DNA from: a virus
Direction: 5' to 3' (one strand)
DNA: 24,714 nt
IMG/VR virus record: IMGVR_UViG_3300025671_000497
Span: 1-24,714 of that record
Of this stretch, positions 1 to 7,724 are shown piece after piece (positions within the stretch are counted from its first letter, which is position 1; each line of letters starts with the position of its first letter). The notes below the pieces were generated by a model. It was not told the origin of the DNA, searched no databases, and saw only the letters and a program-made list of their open reading frames with translations. A program made the position numbers and the translations under genes.

Positions 1-2
1 TA

Positions 3-131
3 CAGATTGCTGAAAAGATAAAAAACGGAGAAGCAAAAGTGTCTTCTGTAACTTTTAATCGTGATAGTGTGGGTGTTTTTACTACAGGATTGACTACGAT
101 TACCTTTGAGGTTCAGGTGTGGGACACCTGA
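3..131 (+). CDS. C-terminal end of an unrecognised protein (cut by window edge)
   Basis: An open frame enters from the left edge and stops with TGA at 129-131, giving the last 42 residues of a protein. The tail is rich in beta-branched residues (TTGLTTITFEVQVWDT), as in beta-sheet proteins. The bases are AT-rich like the next four genes and unlike the terminase operon. A hairpin terminator follows directly, so this is the last gene of its unit. The family cannot be named from so short a piece. Confidence 0.55.
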   Translation, partial: QIAEKIKNGEAKVSSVTFNRDSVGVFTTGLTTITFEVQVWDT

Positions 132-142
132 ACAACTGGCAC

Positions 143-168
143 AAGGAGACCCCACAAGGTCTCCTTTT
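143..168 (+). terminator. Hairpin terminator after the left partial gene
   Basis: A perfect 9-bp stem AAGGAGACC / GGTCTCCTT (143-151 with 158-166) closes a 6-base loop and runs into a short T tract. It lies 12 bases after the stop of the partial gene and just before a TATAAT box. The stem is strong but the T run is short. Confidence 0.7.
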
Positions 169-172
169 GGTC

Positions 173-178
173 TATAAT
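173..178 (+). promoter_or_regulatory. TATAAT box, probable promoter -10
   Basis: A perfect TATAAT sits immediately after the terminator at 143-168 and 21 bases before the ATG at 200. No convincing -35 is visible, because the -35 position lies inside the terminator hairpin. Confidence 0.5.
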
Positions 179-199
179 ACACTCATACACAACAAACCG

Positions 200-361
200 A
201 TGACTGACCTCACCAACCTCTCTTACAAAGAACTCCAACAACTTGAAAAAGAAATTGATGAACGCAAATATGAATTGCTTAAGTCAAAAGAGTGTGTTGA
301 AGGTTATAAAATCACGTTCTGTGTAAAGTTCAATCCTGCTGCCGCAGGACTTGAGAAATGA
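200..361 (+). CDS. Small coiled-coil protein, unknown function
   Basis: A 53-residue product. Residues 5-30 form a strongly helical heptad stretch (LSYKELQQLEKEIDERKYEL) that should be a short coiled coil, possibly for dimerisation. The N-terminal pattern loosely recalls the oligomerisation helix of H-NS-like proteins, but no DNA-binding motif is present. I chose the ATG at 200 because it lies downstream of the TATAAT box; an upstream in-frame start would precede the probable transcription start. The last codons overlap the next gene by 4 bases (ATGA), implying translational coupling. Confidence 0.6.
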   Translation: MTDLTNLSYKELQQLEKEIDERKYELLKSKECVEGYKITFCVKFNPAAAGLEK

Positions 362-549
362 CACGATTTGTAAAGAACCCAGACGAGTTTGTGCTGGAGG
401 ATGTTAAGATGGTACACTACGAGACCATGGAGGAAGGACGTGCAGTATGGTTGGGCATCTATCTCAACAACGGCAAAATGTATCACCTAAACATTGGTGG
501 TGACAATCTGTATGTGAATTACTCTTATGAGGGAACAATCAATGACTGA
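358..549 (+). CDS. Unrecognised 63-residue protein
   Basis: The start overlaps the previous stop as ATGA. The product alternates hydrophobic and polar residues (AVWLGIYLNNGKMYHLNIGG), which suggests a small all-beta fold. It has no cysteine pairs, membrane segment or known motif. It is the second gene of an AT-rich five-gene unit and overlaps the next gene by 8 bases. I do not recognise the family. Confidence 0.6.
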   Translation: MTRFVKNPDEFVLEDVKMVHYETMEEGRAVWLGIYLNNGKMYHLNIGGDNLYVNYSYEGTIND

Positions 550-907
550 ACACAATCTACCTGATAAAGATGATGCTCCATGGTTAGACACCACATACGA
601 TGGATTCAACTGGAAACCCGAAAAGAATATCTCATCTCCTTGGGATGTTGATGTCTGGGAAAATAACATAGGACAACCAGTATCGGAGCAAGTTGCTGAT
701 GGATTGAAAGAAGCATTTAGAGAAGCAGTCAAGCAAGGTGTAGTTTCATCTTCTACCAAATCACCAACTCTGTACGATGTGATTGCCGACTGGTGGGATG
801 AAATCTTTGATGTTAATCCACCACCAATAGATCGTAATGGTGAGTATCTTGATAAAACTTATGTTATTATGAATCTTGTCAAAGCTATTAGTGAGATTAA
901 GCGATGA
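542..907 (+). CDS. Acidic 121-residue protein, unknown function
   Basis: The product is acidic and tryptophan-rich in its first half (DAPWLDTTYDGFNWKPEK) and helical in its second half (residues 50-70 and 78-118). The ATG at 542 overlaps the previous gene by 8 bases, and the stop overlaps the next ATG as ATGA. The architecture recalls small helper proteins of T4-like cyanophages, but that is memory rather than a search result. No catalytic motif is visible. Confidence 0.6.
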   Translation: MTEHNLPDKDDAPWLDTTYDGFNWKPEKNISSPWDVDVWENNIGQPVSEQVADGLKEAFREAVKQGVVSSSTKSPTLYDVIADWWDEIFDVNPPPIDRNGEYLDKTYVIMNLVKAISEIKR

Positions 908-1014
908 CTCAAGATGACAAAGAAGCACTGAAAGAATTTTTGACTGGATTCTTCAATGTTGTTCTGATGACGGCGTTCTTTTTCTTGATCGTCGTACTGA
1001 TAAGTTTACTCTAG
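904..1014 (+). CDS. 36-residue single-pass membrane protein
   Basis: After a charged helical start (MTQDDKEALKEF), residues 15-36 are almost entirely hydrophobic and end the protein, predicting one transmembrane helix with a cytoplasmic N-terminus. The start overlaps the previous stop (ATGA), which is the main support for so short a gene. The TAG stop lies inside the stem of the next terminator. A role in membrane targeting or lysis is possible but unsupported. Confidence 0.55.
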   Translation: MTQDDKEALKEFLTGFFNVVLMTAFFFLIVVLISLL

Positions 1015-1034
1015 GCCTTCGGGCCTTTTTTTTT
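1013..1034 (+). terminator. Rho-independent terminator with TTCG loop
   Basis: AGGCC-TTCG-GGCCT (stem 1013-1017 with 1022-1026) is followed by nine T residues. It separates the AT-rich small-gene block from the terminase operon, and base composition changes at this point. Confidence 0.85.
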
Positions 1035-1040
1035 ATGCCT

Positions 1041-1049
1041 TGGAATACT
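1041..1049 (+). promoter_or_regulatory. Possible extended -10 promoter for the terminase operon
   Basis: TGG-AATACT has the TGn extension and lies 23 bases before the terS start, directly after the terminator. The match to TATAAT is only four of six and no -35 is apparent. Position and spacing resemble other -10-like boxes in the window. Confidence 0.3.
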
Positions 1050-1072
1050 AGCCCGCAGGAGAGATTCCAGTT

Positions 1073-1696
1073 GTGTCAAGTGATCCCAGTAGTTGGTCGG
1101 AAGCAAAGCCGCCATACAATCCAGGCCCGATTTACAACTTCAGGAGAGGGTATAGGGTCGCTGAAGCAGGCAGGCACGAAACGGACAAGGAATTCCGGGC
1201 ATTTCAGGTCTACATGCATTTAGGTTCTGGCCGCTCTTACAAGGCGGTGGCGGAGATCCATGGCGTGATTGAAGATACAATTCAAGTCTACGCCGATCGC
1301 TTCAACTGGCAACGTCGCGCTGCCAAGTGGGATCAGAAGCAGATGGCGCTTGCGCTGAAAGATGCCAATAAAATGGAGAGGAAGCGTCACAAGGAAAATA
1401 TTGAAAAGTTTCGTGTCACCCAGCAAGAGCAGGCGGAGAAGTTTGTCGAGGTCAGCAATGACCTGATGAGGATCATCCAGAAGAGAATCGAGAAAGCAGA
1501 TGCCGAAGGGGAGGACATCCCGATGGCACTCATCTCCGGCTTAATGCGGGCTGCCGCCAACATTAGCGAGCAGGGCCGTCAAGCTTGGGCAACCTCTCTT
1601 GGCGTTAATGAGCTTATGCAGGTCGTTGAGACCGAGCTGGAGCAGGTTACGGTTGAAGACGTAACCGATGTTGACGGAATCCCACTCGACGAATGA
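1073..1696 (+). CDS. terS: Terminase small subunit
   Basis: A 207-residue protein directly upstream of the large terminase, the usual order. It recognises packaging sites on phage DNA and hands them to the motor. Residues about 53-90 form a helix-turn-helix of the terminase small-subunit type (RSYKAVAEIHG... then NWQRRAAKWD, the typical 'W..RA..W' ending). Residues 95-150 are long charged helices suited to ring oligomerisation, and the C-terminus is acidic (about 185-207). The start is GTG at 1073, 9-10 bases after an AGGAGA ribosome-binding site. No ATG fits as well. The end lies one base before the terL ATG. Confidence 0.8.
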   Translation: MSSDPSSWSEAKPPYNPGPIYNFRRGYRVAEAGRHETDKEFRAFQVYMHLGSGRSYKAVAEIHGVIEDTIQVYADRFNWQRRAAKWDQKQMALALKDANKMERKRHKENIEKFRVTQQEQAEKFVEVSNDLMRIIQKRIEKADAEGEDIPMALISGLMRAAANISEQGRQAWATSLGVNELMQVVETELEQVTVEDVTDVDGIPLDE

Positions 1697-1697
1697 C

Positions 1698-3221
1698 ATG
1701 GCTCAGAAACTCGGTAAAGACTATCTGGCGAAGGCGGCCCAGGGACAGGATCTTGTCAAGGCGGTAAAAGCTAGCAAGGCTGAACGCCAGCAGAATGGCA
1801 ATAAAGTTGTTCTGTGGAAGTTCATCCGAAAGGTGTTCCCTCAGTACAAGTTCTACAAATTCCATGCTACACTCATCGAGCAACTCCAGAAGGTTATCGA
1901 CGGAGAATGCAATCGACTCATACTTCAGGTCCCGCCTAGACACGGCAAATCACTGCTTGCGAGTCAACTTCTCCCTGCTGCTTATTTACTTGCTCACCCT
2001 GATCGGTATGTGGGCATTAGTTCCTACAGCGCAGAACTCGCTGAAGGCTTCTCCCGTAAGGCCAGAGAGTATTACAAAGAGGCCGGCGGACTTCTTAACC
2101 CATCTTCGCAAGCCGTAAATGCCTGGGGAACTGAAGGAAATGGTGGCCTCTGGGCAGCTGGTGTTGGTGGTGCTATTACTGGTCGCTCGGGCCATCTACT
2201 TATCATTGACGACCCGGTTAAGAACAGGGAAGACGCGGAAAGCCCGCGAATGATGCAGAAGCTCAATGACTGGTACACCTCCACCCTTTATACCCGTCTT
2301 GAGCCTCAGGTTGGTGCAATCGTTGTTATCCAGACTCGATGGTCTGAAAATGACATGATTGGCCAGCTTCTGGAAAACGAAATGAATGTATCGGAGAAGG
2401 GCCGTGAAAACTGGGCTATCGTGGATCTTCCAGCTCTTTACGAGGAGGAGGACGACCGTCCTATTCTCCCAGCCCATTGTGAGGTTATCCCGGACTGGCG
2501 TACCGAGGTGGGCCAGGCGCTTTGCCCCCAGCGTTACGACGTGGACGATTTGGAGCGAATCAGAGAAGCAGTTGGGTCCCGCGACTTCGCATCCCTCTAC
2601 CAGCAGAGGCCGGCACCGGAAGGTGGCAATATGTTTGCTCCTGACTGGTGGCAATATTACAGCCACGACACTGTTATGCCGGACTTCCAGCGTGTCATGC
2701 TGGCGGTCGACGCTACCTTTACGGCTACCAATAAGAGCGACTATGTCGTTGGGATTGTCGTTGGACAAGCAGGAAATCAGTTTTACGTGCTCGATCTCGT
2801 CCGAGAAAAGCTGGACGTTGTCGGTACAATGTCAATGATTGCAAGGCTTTATGGACGACACGCTTTATCTGGCACTGTTATTGAGCTTGCTGCTAGTGGC
2901 TACGCTGTTTATCAGATGATGTCCAAGAAGGTCCCTGGTCTGATTGGTTTCAAGCCAGATAAGAGCAAAGAGGCCAGGGCTAGCGGCATCGTTCCACTAG
3001 TAGAGGCTGGTAATGTTTACCTGCCGGCCTCTGCTCCTTGGCTCGATGCATTCATCAATGAATTCTCGCTTTTCCCCGCATCGAAGAACGATGACATGGT
3101 TGACGCCCTGACGATGGCTATCAACTACATGAGCCAGCGCTCCGCTCCTCAAATGACATCGGTTACCTGGGGGCGTGGTGACAGGGTTTTGCCAAATGTT
3201 CCCAAGTATCAAGCCTGGTAG
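1698..3221 (+). CDS. terL: Terminase large subunit (packaging ATPase and nuclease)
   Basis: A 507-residue DNA-packaging motor. The N-terminal ATPase shows Walker A VPPRHGKS (78-85), Walker B LLIIDD (167-172) and a coupling-type segment IVVIQTRW (209-215). The C-terminal RNase H-like nuclease domain starts at VDAT (D338), with further acidic candidates at E396 and in NDDMVDA (465-470). The length is usual for siphovirus and podovirus large terminases. The ATG at 1698 follows the terS stop by one base; an in-frame TTG further upstream is less likely. It is the most secure phage marker in the window. The next gene is a sigma-like protein rather than portal, which is unusual. Confidence 0.93.
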   Translation: MAQKLGKDYLAKAAQGQDLVKAVKASKAERQQNGNKVVLWKFIRKVFPQYKFYKFHATLIEQLQKVIDGECNRLILQVPPRHGKSLLASQLLPAAYLLAHPDRYVGISSYSAELAEGFSRKAREYYKEAGGLLNPSSQAVNAWGTEGNGGLWAAGVGGAITGRSGHLLIIDDPVKNREDAESPRMMQKLNDWYTSTLYTRLEPQVGAIVVIQTRWSENDMIGQLLENEMNVSEKGRENWAIVDLPALYEEEDDRPILPAHCEVIPDWRTEVGQALCPQRYDVDDLERIREAVGSRDFASLYQQRPAPEGGNMFAPDWWQYYSHDTVMPDFQRVMLAVDATFTATNKSDYVVGIVVGQAGNQFYVLDLVREKLDVVGTMSMIARLYGRHALSGTVIELAASGYAVYQMMSKKVPGLIGFKPDKSKEARASGIVPLVEAGNVYLPASAPWLDAFINEFSLFPASKNDDMVDALTMAINYMSQRSAPQMTSVTWGRGDRVLPNVPKYQAW

Positions 3222-3224
3222 ACT
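3216..3224 (+). promoter_or_regulatory. Possible extended -10 over the terL stop codon
   Basis: TGG-TAGACT overlaps the TAG stop of terL. It lies 15 bases before the GTG and 21 before the ATG of the sigma-like gene. The hexamer matches TATAAT at four of six and there is no clear -35. Confidence 0.22.
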
Positions 3225-3239
3225 GGAACTAGCTGTTTT

Positions 3240-3980
3240 GTGAACATGGCTAGAAAGCCAGCCAAGTTTAAATTAGACAAGGAACAGCAAAAGCTAGCAA
3301 CTGAAAACCTGAACCTAGCCAGACGAGAAGCGTGGCGCATACAGCGCTCAACCGGTATCGAGTACTCGATCCTTGAATCGGTCGCATTCGAAGGTCTTTG
3401 CAAGGCTGCGTTCAGGTACGATGCCAGCAGGCCTCATCCTGTGACTGGCAAAAGCATGAAGTTCTCTAGCCTTGCTGTTCCCACGATTCGCGGCGAGCTG
3501 CTGCACTGGGTGCGCGACCGTACCTATTCCATGCGCCTGAGCCACAAGATGCGAGAGCGTTGGGTGAAGGGGCGTAAGCTGCTGTACCGTGGTAGTACCG
3601 ACATCGAAATCGCGGCCAACCTCGGAATTACCTTGCAGGAATGGCAGGAAGTGCGCAAGGTCTGTTCTGGCCCTCCTCTGGAGTTGAAGGATCAGGCAAC
3701 GCCTACAGAGGCCCTGGAGCCCTCTGAAGTCAATTTCGCTGGCCTGTACCTAGACCAAGCTGAAATGGCTCTGAATAAGCTCTCGGGCGACCTGCAGAAG
3801 CATCTGGACAAGATTGAGCTGTATCTCAACGGAAACGGCGGAAGGATCCCAAGGGAGGCCGTCGATGCTGTGCTATCTGCCGCTGGGTGTGCTACGATGG
3901 ACTGGTCGGACGTGGACATTAGCCTGTTAGAAGGCTGGGAAGACGTCGGCGACGGTCGGTTCCAACCTTCTTTGTTCTGA
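3240..3980 (+). CDS. Phage-encoded sigma-70-family-like factor (regions 2-3, no clear region 4)
   Basis: Predicted to bind host RNA polymerase core and direct promoter choice. Residues 24-97 resemble sigma region 2 of the SigB/SigF type: FEGLCKAAFRYD (50-61), then FSSLAVPTIRGELLHWVRDR (75-94), matching the family pattern FS(S/T)xAVPxIxGEIxxxxRD. Residues 100-148 resemble region 3 (STDIEIAANLGITLQEW). The C-terminal 90 residues show no region 4 'LPxRE' or helix-turn-helix signature, so -35 recognition may be absent or replaced. The start may be GTG 3240 or ATG 3246; neither has a strong ribosome-binding site. It lies between terL and primase in the same orientation. An RNA-polymerase-binding decoy is an alternative to a working sigma factor. 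Confidence 0.65.
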   Translation: MNMARKPAKFKLDKEQQKLATENLNLARREAWRIQRSTGIEYSILESVAFEGLCKAAFRYDASRPHPVTGKSMKFSSLAVPTIRGELLHWVRDRTYSMRLSHKMRERWVKGRKLLYRGSTDIEIAANLGITLQEWQEVRKVCSGPPLELKDQATPTEALEPSEVNFAGLYLDQAEMALNKLSGDLQKHLDKIELYLNGNGGRIPREAVDAVLSAAGCATMDWSDVDISLLEGWEDVGDGRFQPSLF

Positions 3981-3984
3981 ACCT

Positions 3985-5586
3985 ATGGCAGTAACCCCCC
4001 GCTCCCTGCAGGCCATCAAGGCAGCCCCACTCTCGTCCGTCATCGAAGCTTCTGGCGCCAAGCTGAAGCGGGTTGGGCGGGAGTTTTTGACTCAGTGCAT
4101 TTGGCACGACGACACCAACCCGTCCCTTACGGTCAACGACGACAAAGGCTTCTGCTTTTGCCACGTCTGCCGCCAGGGAGGTGATGTGATTGACTACCTA
4201 CAGCAAAGCAGGGGCATTACCTGGAGGGAAGCTGCCGAGATTGCAGCTGACATCCTTAGCGTTCGCTTTGAGACTGATGACGAGGATCCGGAAGAGGCTC
4301 GCCGTCGTAAGGCTGCATTCATGGCAGCCCTGGAGAAGAACGAAGCTGAAAACAAGCGCTACGAAGAGAACCTGCACGATTCAAGGGCTGGTCGGATTCG
4401 GCAGATTCTTAAGGACCGAGGCATTACGAAGGCCGCGGCTAAAGAGTTTCAGCTGGGATTTGCGCCAAGTGGTTTTTTTGCTGGTCGTATCACGATTCCA
4501 ATTCGAGACCATCGAAACTACTTGGTCGGCTGGACTGGCCGAGCATGTGGCGACCAGCCGGGCAAGTATAAGAACAGCGCCGACAGCGATCAGTTCCAGA
4601 AAAAACAGCTGGTGTTCAACGAGTATCGCGCCAGGGAAGCAGCCAGAGAGGCCGGCTCTCTAGTATTTGTCGAAGGCCACCTTGACGTGGTCAGCATGTG
4701 GCAGGCCGGCATACGTAATGTGGTTGCCCTGCAAGGTACCGGTGTTCCTGAGAAGGCTGTACTAAAGCGACTTTCTGGTATAGCCAAGAACTTCATCCTC
4801 TGCTTCGACGGAGACGCTGGCGGGCAGAAAGCCGCAGAGCACTTCATTAGTGCCGCCGGTCCAATGGCTACGGCTGGTGAGGTTAACATCAACGTCGCAT
4901 CCCTTCCTTCAGGGCAGGACCCGGACGAAGTTATCCGTTCAGGAGGGGATCTTTATCACTACCTGGCATCCGCTCCATCCTGGCTTGACTGGGTGATTGA
5001 TGTCTGGGCTGCCGCCCTGGACAAGAGCAACACGGCCATGGTTACCGACGTAGAAGAAAAACTGCGTCAACTGATCGACTCTCTTCGCTCAAAGGCTCTT
5101 CGTACTCACTACATCGACAAGGCCGCGAGAGTCTTAAGCTCCAGCGACAAGGAGGCTGACAAGCTTGCAAAGCAATGGGGTAACACCGACTTTAATGCGC
5201 TGGAGACTGAGTGGTCGCCTCGTGACTACCAAGAAACACGCTTGGCTGCCGAGCGTCGCCTGCTTCGTATCTACGTTCATCGCCCCATGATCAGGGAGCG
5301 TTTGGCACCATTGCTTGACAGGATTGAGAATCCTGCGCTAAGATGGCTGAGGTTAAGGCTTCAAGAGCTTGAGCTTTACTCTGCAGTAGACCTAACCCCT
5401 CACAGCGTCATGTCTATTGTCGTGGTTGCTGAGCCCCACTACATGCAGCAGCTTCGAGCGCTGGTCCGCCCAAATGTTATCATCGATGACAGCGAAGGCG
5501 TTCTTGCTCATCTTGACCTTATACTGAATGATAACCCCTTCGAGGACCCCAATGAGCCTTACGCCGATCAGTCATCTCAGGGATGA
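3985..5586 (+). CDS. DNA primase (CHC2 zinc finger plus Toprim)
   Basis: Makes RNA primers for lagging-strand synthesis. The 533-residue protein begins with a CHC2-type zinc finger whose ligands are C38, H41, C59 and C62, followed by GGDVIDYL. The middle has a DnaG-type core (about 133-215), then a Toprim fold with FVEGHLD (E230, D234) and CFDGDAGG (D275, D277) that binds catalytic magnesium. The C-terminal 180 residues are helical and have no P-loop, so no helicase is fused, unlike T7 gp4. A separate helicase would be needed from the host or another phage gene. The start follows the previous stop by four bases with no clear ribosome-binding site. It overlaps the next gene by 35 bases. Confidence 0.88.
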   Translation: MAVTPRSLQAIKAAPLSSVIEASGAKLKRVGREFLTQCIWHDDTNPSLTVNDDKGFCFCHVCRQGGDVIDYLQQSRGITWREAAEIAADILSVRFETDDEDPEEARRRKAAFMAALEKNEAENKRYEENLHDSRAGRIRQILKDRGITKAAAKEFQLGFAPSGFFAGRITIPIRDHRNYLVGWTGRACGDQPGKYKNSADSDQFQKKQLVFNEYRAREAAREAGSLVFVEGHLDVVSMWQAGIRNVVALQGTGVPEKAVLKRLSGIAKNFILCFDGDAGGQKAAEHFISAAGPMATAGEVNINVASLPSGQDPDEVIRSGGDLYHYLASAPSWLDWVIDVWAAALDKSNTAMVTDVEEKLRQLIDSLRSKALRTHYIDKAARVLSSSDKEADKLAKQWGNTDFNALETEWSPRDYQETRLAAERRLLRIYVHRPMIRERLAPLLDRIENPALRWLRLRLQELELYSAVDLTPHSVMSIVVVAEPHYMQQLRALVRPNVIIDDSEGVLAHLDLILNDNPFEDPNEPYADQSSQG

Positions 5587-6823
5587 GATAACTCAGCTTT
5601 ACTTGGAAAAAGGATCCTATCTGGGTGCCGCAGAAGCGCTGTTTGAGCGCCATCCGTACCTCGCTAAACCCAACCAGCTGCGCGGCTACATCAAGACTGA
5701 AATCAACGCAGCTGACGTCGACCATGAGATCATTAGCGAGAATGCTCGCCTAGCAAAGTCCAATCAGGCCTATGCTGATAGGAATCGTATAGCAAATAAA
5801 GCTTTTCGCGAACATGCAAGAATTGAAAATGCAGTTGAGGGCTATAGTCAGGAAATTCTGCGACTTCTGCAGGAGGTCGGACACTCACTTGCTGGCTGTC
5901 CTCGTCGCAGTGGGCCTCTTGATCCCGAATCCCCTGTTGTTGTTGTTCACCTTTCTGATAATCATTTCAATGAACTAGTCAACCTGCCCACTAACAGGTT
6001 CGACTTCGAGGTTGCCGCCAAGCGCCTGCAGCTGCTTGCTCAGAAGGTCAAGCAATACGCGGCCCCTATGGGCGTTCAGAAGGTTGTCGTCTTTTTCGGT
6101 GGCGATCTAATGAATAGCGACCGTCGCCTGGATGAGCTGCTCGCAATGAGCACCAATCGTGCCAAGGCCACCCTGCTGGCTGTGCACCTGTACAAGCAGT
6201 TCCTCATGGATCTGTTGAATGACTTTTTCGTCGACTGCTTCGGCGTTGCAGGTAACGAATCAAGAGTCAAGAAAGATCTGGGCTGGGTTGATGTCGTAGC
6301 GACCGACAACTACGATTTTACAATCTTCAAAATGCTGGAAGCAGTTTTTGACGAAATTGACGATCGCACCATTCGCTTCCATGATTTCAATGCCAACGAG
6401 GTGGTATTTAAAATACATAATCAGACCTTCCTTGGCATTCATGGTCATCAGGTAAATGCCACGGACCAGAAGAAGGTTCAGGCCATGATCGGCAAGTATG
6501 CTGCCAAGGGTATCAACATTACGCACATTCTTTGTGGTCACATCCATTGCTCAATGGTCTCCGACTACATCTCCCGTAACGCATCCCTTGTAGGCAGCAA
6601 TGCTTATTCCGAAGAGGCTCTTGGTTATGTTTCAAAAGCCGCTCAGAACATCCACATTGTCACACCCCAAGGACTGGATGGTATCAAGTGTGACCTTCAG
6701 AACACCGACGGGGTTAAAGGTTACAATATCATCGCAGCACTTGAAGCTTACAACGCAAGGTCGGCGGACAAGGCTCACGAAGCTATTGTCGAGCCTCAAA
6801 CGATTATTCGTGTGGTTGTATGA
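5552..6823 (+). CDS. Calcineurin-like metallophosphoesterase
   Basis: A 423-residue protein. The N-terminal 120 residues are helical with a lysine- and arginine-rich region and may bind DNA. The catalytic domain shows the metal-binding blocks in order: HLSDNHF (D136, H138), FFGGD (183-185), GNES (234-237, where most relatives have GNHE), GIHGH (295-299) and CGHIH (328-332). Known relatives include SbcD/Mre11-type nucleases and phage phosphoesterases. The missing histidine of the GNHE block weakens classical nuclease chemistry, though metal coordination by N235 is kept. The ATG at 5552 has a GAGGA site just upstream and lies inside the primase end. Co-transcription with primase suggests work on replicating or recombining DNA. 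Confidence 0.75.
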   Translation: MSLTPISHLRDEITQLYLEKGSYLGAAEALFERHPYLAKPNQLRGYIKTEINAADVDHEIISENARLAKSNQAYADRNRIANKAFREHARIENAVEGYSQEILRLLQEVGHSLAGCPRRSGPLDPESPVVVVHLSDNHFNELVNLPTNRFDFEVAAKRLQLLAQKVKQYAAPMGVQKVVVFFGGDLMNSDRRLDELLAMSTNRAKATLLAVHLYKQFLMDLLNDFFVDCFGVAGNESRVKKDLGWVDVVATDNYDFTIFKMLEAVFDEIDDRTIRFHDFNANEVVFKIHNQTFLGIHGHQVNATDQKKVQAMIGKYAAKGINITHILCGHIHCSMVSDYISRNASLVGSNAYSEEALGYVSKAAQNIHIVTPQGLDGIKCDLQNTDGVKGYNIIAALEAYNARSADKAHEAIVEPQTIIRVVV

Positions 6824-7287
6824 TGCAATTAACAACTTCTGATCTTTATTTCGCGGCTCAAGCCGGGATCATGCGTCGTATCTCGGCTATTAGGGCCAAC
6901 CGGCCAGAGCCCTACGGAGCTTTGGCGGAGGATCTCTGGGGGAACGACATCGAATCGTGCGCTGCTGAAATGTTGGTGGCCAGAGCCTTTGGCGTGAACT
7001 GGATTCCTTATGCTAACAACCCGCAAAGCATTACTGCAGATGTGGGAGACAACATTCAGGTTCGTTCAACACGAAGGGACAATGGCTGCTTATTGCTCCA
7101 CAAGGAGGACAAAGACGATCACATCTATGTCCTCGTAACGGGGTCTGGGATTCAGAAGCGTATCAGGGGCTGTATTCTGGGTTCAGATGGCAAGCGCAGT
7201 GAATATTGGCGCGAGTCGACAGGTCGCCCCTGCTACTTTGTCCCTCAGTCCAAGTTGTCCGGTATCGCCGACATGCGCCATGGATGA
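6820..7287 (+). CDS. Possible PD-(D/E)XK-type nuclease, 155 residues
   Basis: The start overlaps the previous stop (ATGATG), so ATG 6820 or 6823 may be used. The order of conserved-looking pieces resembles restriction-endonuclease folds: an acidic helix (ESCAAEMLVARAFGVNW, about residues 46-62), then ADVGDNIQVRSTRR (about 73-86), then a hydrophobic strand (IYVLVTG). If so, D74 or D77 and Q79-R81 would occupy the D...(E/Q)xK site with an arginine for lysine, which is not canonical. Sitting beside primase and a phosphoesterase, a resolvase or repair nuclease is sensible. I treat the family as unproven. Confidence 0.4.
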   Translation: MMQLTTSDLYFAAQAGIMRRISAIRANRPEPYGALAEDLWGNDIESCAAEMLVARAFGVNWIPYANNPQSITADVGDNIQVRSTRRDNGCLLLHKEDKDDHIYVLVTGSGIQKRIRGCILGSDGKRSEYWRESTGRPCYFVPQSKLSGIADMRHG

Positions 7288-7438
7288 ACTACCTGCCGGC
7301 GTCTTTCCTAGAACCATGTCCTCTGGCGAGGTACTCTACCTAGCAACGGCAAAAATCAAGGGCACAGTCGTCTGGCTGGGCCTTTGGCCAACGCCGAAAA
7401 AAGCAAAACAAGCCATCGACCGAATTACTCAGCAATGA
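7280..7438 (+). CDS. AP2-like DNA-binding mini-protein
   Basis: A 52-residue protein whose whole length follows the AP2 domain pattern: a GV start (residues 7-8), two short beta strands (YLATAKIKG), then WLGLWPTPKKAKQAIDRI, matching the family's 'xLGxFxTxxeAaxAyD' ending. In phages this fold is often attached to homing HNH nucleases; here it stands alone. The ATG lies 8 bases inside the previous gene and the stop overlaps the glutaredoxin start as ATGA. It could be a free regulator or a remnant of a homing endonuclease. A second AP2-like protein is at 21489-21689. Confidence 0.5.
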   Translation: MDELPAGVFPRTMSSGEVLYLATAKIKGTVVWLGLWPTPKKAKQAIDRITQQ

Positions 7439-7629
7439 CCTACACCGTTTACACCCGCGAAGACTGCCCTTGGTGCTCGCGTGCCAAACTCCTTCTGGAT
7501 AAAATGGGCGCCAATTATGAAGAAGTGTCACAAAAACACCCAGATTGGCCCACTTATCCGGCTATCGTTGCCGAAGGAAACCTAATAGGCGGTTTCACAG
7601 AGCTGGCACGGTCTATCCGAGTCAGCTAG
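7435..7629 (+). CDS. Glutaredoxin
   Basis: A 64-residue thiol-disulfide reductant. The active site CPWC is at residues 11-14 after a first strand (TYTVYTRE). The cis-proline loop TYPAI is present, and LIGGFTEL matches the glutathione-binding 'IGGxxxL' signature. It is shorter than the usual 80-100 residues, ending right after that motif. It overlaps the previous gene by 4 bases and is the last gene of the terminase operon. It may reduce the C-terminal cysteine pair of the ribonucleotide reductase encoded at 10045-12342. Confidence 0.85.
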   Translation: MTYTVYTREDCPWCSRAKLLLDKMGANYEEVSQKHPDWPTYPAIVAEGNLIGGFTELARSIRVS

Positions 7630-7660
7630 ACCACCCGAGAGCACGATACGCTACACCAAG

Positions 7661-7682
7661 CCCAGGCCCTGCCTGGGTTTTT
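7661..7682 (+). terminator. Rho-independent terminator ending the terminase operon
   Basis: CCCAGGC-CCT-GCCTGGG (7661-7677) is a perfect 7-bp stem followed by five T residues. It lies 31 bases after the glutaredoxin stop. Confidence 0.88.
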
Positions 7683-7724
7683 GCGTATAGCCCCTGCCGT
7701 GTTTGTCGGTTACCGAGATCTTTA

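Noticed and set aside
2196-2838. Open frames on both strands (190 and 150 codons) within the large terminase.
   Set aside because: Shadow frames of a fully motif-supported gene; no motif of their own and no start signals.
7545-7724. Longer N-terminus for the endolysin using an upstream in-frame ATG.
   Set aside because: It would overlap glutaredoxin and cross the terminator at 7661-7682, and would bury the signal peptide inside the protein.
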